Positions 1 to 4,816 of a stretch of DNA of 9,555 nucleotides are shown in pieces. The position numbers were made by a program, and so were the translations under genes. The DNA comes from Deltaproteobacteria bacterium (GTDB taxonomy: Bacteria; Desulfobacterota; DSM-4660; Desulfatiglandales; HGW-15). Location of the stretch: assembly GCA_016926135.1 (NCBI GenBank), contig JAFGPH010000445.1, positions 1-9,555 of the forward strand, written 5' to 3'. Each line of letters begins with the position of its first letter. Positions within the stretch are counted from its first letter, which is position 1. Under the pieces are notes generated by a model, which saw only the letters and a program-made list of their open reading frames with translations, did no database searches and was not told the origin of the DNA.

Positions 1-4
1 AGAG

Positions 5-370
5 CTACACTGAAATCTCTAGCATCAGCTTCTCATACGTGACAACCGGGGCGATCCTGCTCTTTGTCTCCTTCTTCTCGATCAGCCCGATCCGCTCCAG
101 GTACTTCACGTCATCGGCGACATTCTTCACGTCCCGCTTGGCCACTCGGGCCAGTTCATTGATGGATGAGGGCTGCTCCGTTTTGACGATATGAAGAAGC
201 TCCATTCGTTTCGGTGTCAGGGCCTTCCTGAAGGCCTCAAGGCTCGTGAAGTAGGTGCCTGTTTCCTTCTTCACTTTCTCCCCTCGCTCCAGAGCTTCTC
301 CCGTCTTTACGAAATCGTCCAGTATGGACTTCGCGCTCTTGATTCCTACCTTGATTTTCCTGACCTTCAT
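5..370 (-). CDS. Winged-helix antitoxin/regulator, HVO_A0114 (TumA-like) family
   Basis: A 121-residue basic protein, probably the antitoxin and autorepressor of the TumE-like toxin encoded just upstream. Residues 1-45 are a lysine-rich N-terminal region and residues 50-115 form a winged helix-turn-helix: TPKRMELLHIV, then SSINELARVAKRDVKNVADD (recognition-helix region) and YLERIGLIEKK leading into the wing. This layout is typical of the HVO_A0114 putative DNA-binding family, which is often paired with DUF6516/TumE proteins. The ATG overlaps the toxin stop by four bases (ATGA, 367-370), so translation is probably coupled. A good Shine-Dalgarno (GAGGTGAGG) lies about 6 bases upstream inside the toxin gene, unlike the toxin, which has none. 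The stop codon is complete at 5-7. DNA binding is well supported by the fold; the antitoxin role is inferred from the neighbour. Confidence 0.82.
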   Translation of the reverse strand: MKVRKIKVGIKSAKSILDDFVKTGEALERGEKVKKETGTYFTSLEAFRKALTPKRMELLHIVKTEQPSSINELARVAKRDVKNVADDVKYLERIGLIEKKETKSRIAPVVTYEKLMLEISV

Positions 371-663
371 GGTTCCTCACCTCGCTTGAATTTCTCAATA
401 TCCTCGTAGAAATCCGCGACAAGCTGTCTAAGGTTCTTGAAATGGTAGGGTCGCTCGGTCTCCCGATAGTGCCGGTGATCTCCCCTGCCTTCCGCGTTGT
501 CATATCCGATTACCCGGACCCCGTTCACGACATAAACCAGAGAGTATTTGTAGCCGTATGGCTTGTCAGCCGTGGGCGCCCCCATCTCCCACATCTTGAC
601 TTCGATGATATTTCCCAGTTCATCGACACCCTTTACATGCCTGATAAGGGAAGCCTTCTTCAT
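367..663 (-). CDS. TumE-family (DUF6516) toxin
   Basis: A 98-residue protein matching the TumE/DUF6516 pattern: N-terminal KASLIRHVKGVDELGNIIEV, then MWEMG, GYKYSLVYVVNGVRVIGYDN (about 37-56), EGRGDHRHYRETERPYHF (58-75), and a C-terminal helix ending in DFYEDIEKFKRG. The YDN and GDHRH motifs are the family hallmarks and the likely active or binding site. The family is annotated as the toxin of a type II system whose partner is an HVO_A0114-type DNA-binding protein, exactly the gene that follows with a 4-base overlap. Toxin-first order is characteristic of this pairing. The ATG at 663 has no Shine-Dalgarno and sits 8 bases after a candidate -10 box, so the message may be leaderless. Family assignment is confident; toxicity and target cannot be read from sequence. 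Confidence 0.85.
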   Translation of the reverse strand: MKKASLIRHVKGVDELGNIIEVKMWEMGAPTADKPYGYKYSLVYVVNGVRVIGYDNAEGRGDHRHYRETERPYHFKNLRQLVADFYEDIEKFKRGEEP

Positions 664-668
664 GTATT

Positions 669-681
669 GGTATGTTATACC
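669..681. promoter_or_regulatory. Palindromic operator candidate over the TA promoter -10
   Basis: The inverted repeat GGTAT-GTT-ATACC overlaps both -10 options and ends 6 bases before the toxin start. A dimeric winged-helix antitoxin bound here would block RNA polymerase, the usual autoregulation of TA operons. Position and symmetry are seen; binding by the downstream antitoxin is inferred. Confidence 0.45.
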
Positions 682-700
682 TATAGTAGAGAACTGTCAA
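672..700 (-). promoter_or_regulatory. Promoter of the toxin-antitoxin operon
   Basis: Reading the minus strand, a consensus -35 TTGACA (695-700) is followed by two overlapping -10 options: TAACAT (672-677, 17-base spacer) or TATAAC (674-679, 15-base spacer). Either places transcription start within a few bases of the toxin ATG at 663. Sigma-70 type. Confidence 0.6.
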
Positions 701-778
701 GCAGGGTTGAAATGGGCACAGAGAATCGCCTTCCAGAATTGGGGTGAATACTTTGCGAGCAAACCGTAGACGACAATA

Positions 779-796
779 GCCGGAGGAGACCTCGGC
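779..796. terminator. Weak hairpin downstream of the recombinase
   Basis: GCCGGAGG and CCTCGGC can pair with a single-base bulge and a 3-base loop, 24-41 bases beyond the recombinase stop. There is no T tract, so termination here would be weak or Rho-dependent. The rest of 701-819 shows no gene. Confidence 0.2.
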
Positions 797-819
797 GATC
801 TTCCCCCGTTCTCCTGCAA

Positions 820-1654
820 TCATCCATAGAGGTTTTCATACCACCTCAGGGCTTCCGGTTCGCTGACCTTCCCAAGATAGCGCTGGGTCGACAGATTGGA
901 GTGCCGGAGGATCACCTTGCTCACGATTTCTATCGGTGTCCCTGATCGAGAGGCATATGTGGCGGCGTGTCGCCGGAGATCATGGGGCCTCAAATGGATG
1001 CCGACCATGTTCCCTGACCTTCTGACCATCAGCCTCGCTCCCCCGTAGGTGAGGTGAAAGACCTTCTGGTGGGCAGGAGTCCCTTTCTCCCTGGCATACT
1101 CCTTCAGCCTATCCGCCACTTTCTGAGGGATGAATACCACCTCCTGCTCTTTACCGCTCTTGGGTTCATGGATGGTGAGCCTCCTGTCCCCGATATCTGC
1201 CGGGGTGAGTTTCAAGACCTCCCCTATCCTCATCCCGCCCCTGGCCATGAGTTCCAGGATGAGCCGGTTCCGGGGATTCCGTTTCCTGAAGATGATCTCA
1301 TCCACAACTTCCTTGTCCACGATCTTCCACTGAATCTGTTTGGGCACTTTGAAGGCCTTTCTCAGGACAGGGGAATCGCACGGGTTCTGGAATGATTGCT
1401 CAAAAGTGGTTCTGATGTAGTTGAAGAAGCACCGAAGGAGGGAGAATCTGAGTTTCCTGGTGGACTGCTTGGTTCCCTGGGTCACCTGGGTCAAGAACGA
1501 GAGGATTTCGTCCTGGGTTAGGGTTTCGGGTTCGCGGTCGCCGAAGTCCTCGCAGAACTTGGAGAGCAGGAAGTCATAGTTGCGGGTGGTGGTTTTTTTT
1601 CGAATTTGCCTCATGGTAGGCAAGGAAACGATCGGTGGCCTCTGACACCTTCAT
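820..1654 (-). CDS. Tyrosine recombinase/integrase, frameshifted near its N-terminus
   Basis: A site-specific tyrosine recombinase of the XerC/phage-integrase superfamily. The uninterrupted part (820-1623, 267 codons) holds an N-terminal core-binding domain (about 10-85) and a catalytic domain with the complete set of residues: Arg132 (GGMRIGEVL), Lys155 (PKSGKEQ hairpin), His214 and Arg217 (HDLRRH), His241 (LRHSN) and nucleophile Tyr249 (TQRYLG). The first 18-20 residues (MKVSEATDRFLAYHEANSKK) are encoded in another frame from an ATG at 1654, which has a perfect AAAAGGAGGT Shine-Dalgarno 6 bases upstream. The two frames meet in an A8 run (1593-1600); one A fewer would give a 277-residue protein. 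The in-frame alternatives, TTG at 1623 or ATG at 1614, have no comparable ribosome site and would lose the first helix. It may be a true lesion, a sequencing error or a slippage-dependent gene. Next to a TA module, it marks a small mobile or relic island. Confidence 0.85.
1593..1600 (-). other. A8 homopolymer where the recombinase frame changes
   Basis: On the minus strand TCG-AAA-AAA-AAC is the upstream frame and CGA-AAA-AAA-ACC the downstream frame. Removing one A, or a +1/-2 slip, joins the N-terminal helix to TTTRNYDFLLSKF. Runs of eight or more A are common sites of polymerase slippage and of indel sequencing errors. Confidence 0.7.
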
Positions 1655-1712
1655 GGCAGACCTCCTTTTCTTAAGGTTAACAGTGAGCTGAGCAGGCCAA
1701 AATGATTTGATA

Positions 1713-1741
1713 ATGATACGTCTACCAGCCGAAATGAGCAA
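1713..1741 (-). promoter_or_regulatory. Candidate promoter for the recombinase
   Basis: On the minus strand, TTGCTC (1736-1741), a 17-base spacer and TATCAT (1713-1718, five of six matches) lie about 58 bases upstream of the recombinase ATG at 1654. An 8-bp inverted repeat, CGAAATGA (1730-1737) and TCATTTCG (1762-1769), overlaps the -35 and could bind a regulator. The rest of 1655-1790 shows no gene. Confidence 0.35.
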
Positions 1742-1836
1742 GGGGGTTCTCCGGGGAATGTTCATTTCGAATGGCATGAAATCCGGCCTCTTATTGCTCG
1801 ATCCTTCTCAAGGTCTCGGGCAGGTCTGCATTTCTG

Positions 1837-1878
1837 ACCTTCAACTTCTCGCAGAGGGTGCGGATCTCCCGGAGGATC
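1837..1878. repeat. 42-bp direct repeat, copy in the remnant (dehydrogenase 3' end)
   Basis: Matches 2016-2057 at 39 of 42 positions. It encodes the LREIRTLC(E/D-like)KLKV tail of the dehydrogenase in the same frame as the mscS fragment that precedes it on the minus strand. Confidence 0.85.
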
Positions 1879-1883
1879 ACTTT

Positions 1884-1983
1884 TTCAACCAAACCGCCTT
1901 TACCGGCAACTTCCACCACGTCTCCAACCCGGATCTGGTCTTCCAGGAGAATAAAGAACCCGCTGATCACATCCTGCACCAGG
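1884..1983. repeat. 100-bp partial copy of mscS
   Basis: Aligns without gaps to 3621-3720 inside mscS with 96 of 100 identical bases. The four differences (near 1893, 1908, 1923 and 1926) are all synonymous. Weaker similarity continues on both sides: to about 2000 with one gap, and down to about 1874. Confidence 0.9.
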
Positions 1984-1999
1984 CCTGCGTTCCAATCCC

Positions 2000-3043
2000 T
2001 CACAGGATGTACGGCACCTTCAACTCCTCGCAGAGGGTGCGGATCTCGCGGAGGGTCTCCTCGCCGATGGGGATTCCCCGGAAGCGATTCACCCGGGCCT
2101 TTCGCTGCGCGGGTTCGCCGGGGATGAGGATTTCGTCCACGCCCGGCCTTTTCCGGCACCCCTTGATCTCATCGATCATCCGGTCGGCCCTGGTCTTGAA
2201 GGCTTCCACATCCATGAATGCGGCAATGTCCAAGAGACAGAAAAAGTGGCCTACATCCTGCTTGCGGTCCATGTCCTTGTACATGGAGCCGATGGAGGCG
2301 CCGACCGCGGAGCCGGAGAGCACACTCGAGAAGATCTCCACCATCATGGCCAGGGCGTAGCCCTTGTGGCCCGCCATGGTGAGCACGGTGCCCAGCAGGG
2401 CACGGCCCGCGTCCGTGGTGGGGTTGCCGTCCGGGTCCAGGGCCCAGCCCAGGGGAATGGACGCCCCTTTTTTCTGGGCCGCGATGATGTTCCCCCGCGC
2501 CACCAGGGAAGTGGCCAGATCCACGCGGATGTTGAAGCCTTTGCCCGTGGGAAAGGAGGCGGCGATGGGGTTGGTGCCGAAGTAGGCCTGGCAAGCGCCC
2601 CCCGGCGACATCGAGGGCTCGGCGTTCGTTGTCGCAATCAGGATCATGCCTTCGCGAGCAGCCCGCTCACAGTAGTAGGAGAGGGCCCCGAAGTGCTGGG
2701 AGTTTCGGATCGAGGCCGCGGCAACCCCGGTCTCCCTGGCCATGGGAATCAGCCGCTCCAGCACCTTCCAGGCCTGCACCTGACCCAGGCCGTTCCCCGC
2801 ATCGACCGCGATCACAGCGGCCCGGGCCCGATCCACCCGGATCTCGGCCTTCGGGTCCGTCAGCCCCTTCTGGATGCGGCGCACGTAAATGTTCAGGCGC
2901 GAGATCCCATGCGTGGAGATGCCGTGAATGTCGGCATCCACCAGCGAGTCGGCCAGGATCTCGGCGTCCGCGGCCGGAACCCCAACGGCTCCGGCGATCC
3001 GCGCAGCCTGCTGTTTGGCCAGCTCCGGATTGAAACGGGCCAA
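2000..3043 (-). CDS. Malate/L-lactate dehydrogenase-family NAD(P)H oxidoreductase (Ldh2/MDH2)
   Basis: A cytosolic oxidoreductase of the Ldh2/YlbC/ComC family, which reduces 2-oxo acids such as oxaloacetate, pyruvate, ureidoglycolate-type substrates or sulfopyruvate with NAD(P)H; the substrate cannot be told from sequence. From a TTG at 3043 it has 347 residues, normal for the family. Landmarks: ADIHGISTHGISRL (38-50, conserved His45), NSQHFGA (114-120, catalytic His117), FGTNPIAASFPTG (155-167), DLATSLVARG (175-184), PLGWALDPDGNPTTD (197-211), GHKGYALAMMVEI (225-237) and the C-terminal RGIPI. The start is uncertain: TTG 3043 has no clear ribosome site, whereas AGGAGGAGG at 3086-3094 sits 6 bases before an in-frame ATC (3077-3079). 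An upstream TTG at 3220 would overlap mscS and add unconserved sequence. It follows mscS by about 106 bp, probably cotranscribed, and its stop overlaps the GTG of the chimeric remnant. Confidence 0.9.
   Translation of the reverse strand: MARFNPELAKQQAARIAGAVGVPAADAEILADSLVDADIHGISTHGISRLNIYVRRIQKGLTDPKAEIRVDRARAAVIAVDAGNGLGQVQAWKVLERLIPMARETGVAAASIRNSQHFGALSYYCERAAREGMILIATTNAEPSMSPGGACQAYFGTNPIAASFPTGKGFNIRVDLATSLVARGNIIAAQKKGASIPLGWALDPDGNPTTDAGRALLGTVLTMAGHKGYALAMMVEIFSSVLSGSAVGASIGSMYKDMDRKQDVGHFFCLLDIAAFMDVEAFKTRADRMIDEIKGCRKRPGVDEILIPGEPAQRKARVNRFRGIPIGEETLREIRTLCEELKVPYIL
2016..2057. repeat. 42-bp direct repeat, copy inside the intact dehydrogenase
   Basis: Parental copy of the repeat at 1837-1878, encoding the tail of the full-length dehydrogenase. 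The copies begin 179 bp apart and flank the mscS-derived fragment. Confidence 0.85.
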
Positions 3044-3149
3044 TCCGGAATCTTTTCCATCTTCAGAATCGGTTTTGATGCGACGCCTCCTCCTGCAGAC
3101 TTCGAGCAGGTCTCCGACGGCCTTCCCGGCGCGGGGTCCCCTTGAAGCC

Positions 3150-4040
3150 TCAGATCTTCCGAGGATCCTGTCCCCCGGCAATATGGAGCGGTGGGGAATA
3201 ACCCTGTTTGTCCTGTCCAAGATAGAGCGTAAGGTGCGGGAAAGGAATCTCTATGTTCTTTTCGTCAAATGCCTTCTTCAGCCTTTTGTTGAATTCCCGG
3301 CCGACGGCCCATTGCCGAACCGGCCTGGTCTTTGTGCGGGCCTTGATGATCACGGCCGAATCCGCGAATTTATCCAGCCCCAGGATTTCGATGGGTTCAA
3401 GGATATCACCGCCAAATGCAGGGTCCCCGCGCAGTTCTTCGTCCACCTGCTTGATCACTTCGATGACTTCATCCACATCCTCCCGGTAAGCAACCCCGAT
3501 GTCGAACACGTATCGACCGTATTCCTTGGTCATGTTCGTGACCACCTGGATTTGCCCGTTTCGAACAAAGTGAACATTGCCTGCAAGATCTCTCAGGACC
3601 ACCATCCTGAGGGTCATTCTTTCAACCAATCCGCCTTTACCGGCGACTTCCACCACGTCACCGACCCGGATCTGGTCTTCCAGGAGAATAAAGAACCCGC
3701 TGATCACATCCTGCACCAGGTTTTGCGCCCCAAATCCTACTGCCAGGCCGACGATTCCGGCGGCGGCAAGAACCGGTCCGATTTGGATGCCCAACTCGCC
3801 CATGACCATGATCGTGGCAACCACAAGAATTGCGAACACCAGGATGTAGCGAATGACCGAGCTGATGGTGTCCACGCGTTTTTGAAACTCTTGATCTTTG
3901 CCCCTCTTGGACAAAGCGAAGACATGCGTGGACACAAATCGGGCCACTCTCAGGGCTATGAGTGTAAGGACAACTATGAGCACTACCCTCAAGCCGCTCG
4001 TCAGCAGCCAGTCCATGACCCATTTGAAATAGTCGTTCAT
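3150..4040 (-). CDS. mscS: Small-conductance mechanosensitive channel, MscS family
   Basis: A 296-residue inner-membrane channel protein that opens under membrane tension and releases solutes during hypo-osmotic shock; E. coli MscS has 286 residues. Three membrane segments are visible at about 14-33, 62-82 and 88-120. The third carries the family signature (AAAGIVGLAVGFGAQNLVQD, then ISGFFILLEDQIRVGD) with its Gly/Ala packing pattern. The beta domain follows (about 121-185, including VRNGQI), then the alpha/beta C-terminal domain (about 175-280) ending in IEIPFPHLTLYL, typical of the family. The ATG at 4040 is preceded by AAAGGAGGG at good spacing. A 100-bp piece encoding residues 108-140 is duplicated downstream of the dehydrogenase. 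Family certain; gating properties unknown. Confidence 0.95.
   Translation of the reverse strand: MNDYFKWVMDWLLTSGLRVVLIVVLTLIALRVARFVSTHVFALSKRGKDQEFQKRVDTISSVIRYILVFAILVVATIMVMGELGIQIGPVLAAAGIVGLAVGFGAQNLVQDVISGFFILLEDQIRVGDVVEVAGKGGLVERMTLRMVVLRDLAGNVHFVRNGQIQVVTNMTKEYGRYVFDIGVAYREDVDEVIEVIKQVDEELRGDPAFGGDILEPIEILGLDKFADSAVIIKARTKTRPVRQWAVGREFNKRLKKAFDEKNIEIPFPHLTLYLGQDKQGYSPPLHIAGGQDPRKI
3621..3720. repeat. 100-bp mscS segment duplicated at 1884-1983
   Basis: Intact parental copy within mscS, encoding the end of TM3 and the start of the beta domain. Same orientation as the second copy, about 1.74 kb apart. Confidence 0.9.
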
Positions 4041-4373
4041 TCCCGTCTTTCCCTCCTTTTCGTAGTGTGAAGACGTTGAGCGATTTTCGAAGGGGAATCG
4101 TCGCTTGCGTGGAGGAACGCTTCGCCAAACAGAGGCGGATGGATACTGCGGTTAATAGTGCCATGATAGCGCAGGCACGCTTCCACTGCAACCCTTATCC
4201 CAACGGACTGACCTCATCGTGACGGAGTGAGGCAGGACAACAGGCCTCCATACCTTGGTTTCGGAGTCTGCGGGAAAAATCCTTTGGCAAACGCGTTGAC
4301 TCTGGATTGGGGGCGGGGAAACGAATGGACTTCGTATGCCTTGCCTGGTATCGTGTTACACGGAGGGAAGGGA
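4041..4373. other. Divergent intergenic region between mscS and the cupin gene
   Basis: About 330 bp with no convincing gene. It holds the mscS Shine-Dalgarno (near 4050-4060), the mscS promoter candidate (4163-4191) and, on the plus strand, TTGACT at 4296-4301 without a good -10 at standard spacing. The cupin frame stays open upstream to 4227, but that part does not resemble the family and has no good ribosome site. Confidence 0.5.
4163..4191 (-). promoter_or_regulatory. Candidate mscS promoter
   Basis: On the minus strand, TTGCAG (4186-4191), 17 bases, then TATCAT (4163-4168, five of six) lie about 123 bases upstream of the mscS ATG. It is the best sigma-70-like pair I see on this strand. 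Confidence 0.4.
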
Positions 4374-4727
4374 ATGGCAGGGAACCAGATCGAAGATCAC
4401 CGGCCGTGGGGATACTTTCGGGTGCTGGCGGATGAGGAAGATCACAAGGTCAAGAGGATCGTGGTCTATCCGGGCCAGCGACTGAGCCTGCAGAGGCACC
4501 GAAAAAGGGCGGAGCACTGGTTTTTTGTGGAAGGGGAGGCCGTCGTCACCCGCAACGAAGAGGAGATCCCTTTGCGGAAGGGCGACCATGTGGACATTCC
4601 CCGCGGGGCCTGGCACCGGGTGAAAAACCCCGGCAAGTCCAATGCGGTTTTCATCGAGGTGCAGACCGGTGACTATTTCGGAGAGGACGACATCGAGCGG
4701 GCCGAGGACGACTACGGTCGCGCGTAA
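4374..4727 (+). CDS. Small cupin, mannose-6-phosphate isomerase type II-like
   Basis: A 117-residue single-domain cupin resembling the C-terminal isomerase domain of bifunctional ManC/AlgA proteins, which interconvert mannose-6-phosphate and fructose-6-phosphate for nucleotide-sugar supply. Hallmarks: HRPWGYFRVL (9-18), PGQRLSLQRHRKRAEHWFFV (33-52, ligands including His42 and His48), VEGEAVV (52-58), IPRGAWHRVKNPG (75-87) and IEVQTGDYFGEDDIER (94-109) followed by DDYGR. The HxH of larger enzymes reads HRK here, a variant I recognise in other small cupins of this type. ATG 4374 is chosen because GGAGGG lies about 7 bases upstream and the family motif RPWG follows at residue 10. It stands alone, divergent from mscS and convergent with selA. 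The fold is certain; isomerase activity is probable but not proven. Confidence 0.88.
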   Translation: MAGNQIEDHRPWGYFRVLADEEDHKVKRIVVYPGQRLSLQRHRKRAEHWFFVEGEAVVTRNEEEIPLRKGDHVDIPRGAWHRVKNPGKSNAVFIEVQTGDYFGEDDIERAEDDYGRA

Positions 4728-4767
4728 TCAACAGCACTCATCTCTCGCCCGCTTACGCTAGAGCCCG

Positions 4768-4797
4768 CAGAGAACGCGGAGATCTCAGTGTTCTCTG
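4768..4797. repeat. 30-bp interrupted palindrome between convergent genes
   Basis: CAGAGAAC-GCG-GAGATCTC-AGT-GTTCTCTG: 8-bp outer arms flank a perfect 8-bp central palindrome, followed by the smaller palindrome AGAGCTCT at about 4799-4806. It lies between the cupin stop (4727) and the selA stop (4817), so it could act as a bidirectional terminator, or be a member of the dispersed intergenic repeats rich in cgcagagaacgc/ctctgtg words. Confidence 0.55.
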
Positions 4798-4816
4798 AGA
4801 GCTCTGTGAGAGACAT

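Larger units (their letters stand above)
1791..2003 (-). pseudogene. Chimeric mscS'-dehydrogenase' remnant, open as a 70-codon frame
   Basis: The frame opens with GTG (2001-2003), which overlaps the dehydrogenase stop (TGA, 2000-2002), and runs to TAA at 1791. Residues 8-40 (LVQDVISGFFILLEDQIRVG, then DVVEVAGKGGLVE) are identical to residues 108-140 of the adjacent MscS protein, i.e. the end of pore helix TM3 and the start of the beta domain. Residues 44-56 (LREIRTLCEKLKV) repeat the C-terminus of the adjacent dehydrogenase (LREIRTLCEELKV), and the last 14 residues are unique. It lacks most of both parent proteins, so it cannot be a channel or an enzyme. I infer a relic of a second mscS-dehydrogenase unit collapsed by an internal in-frame deletion. 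It could still be translated by coupling to the dehydrogenase; nothing shows that it is. Confidence 0.7.

Noticed and set aside
1884..1983. Template/variable repeat pair of a diversity-generating retroelement
   Set aside because: There is no reverse transcriptase gene, the differences are few and silent, and they are not concentrated at template adenines.
1837..2057. The 42-bp direct repeats as attL/attR of the recombinase element
   Set aside because: They enclose only the mscS fragment, not the recombinase, and are fully explained as two copies of the dehydrogenase coding end.
2246..3145. Long plus-strand open frame opposite the dehydrogenase
   Set aside because: It is antisense to a gene with complete family motifs and has the His/Gly/Arg-rich composition typical of a shadow frame in GC-rich DNA.
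3044..3220. Extended dehydrogenase N-terminus from TTG at 3220
   Set aside because: It would overlap the mscS C-terminus and add about 59 Arg-rich residues with no family counterpart.
2928..4070. 380-codon plus-strand open frame across the dehydrogenase start and mscS
   Set aside because: It lies antisense to a clear mscS gene, has low-complexity composition and no recognisable motif.
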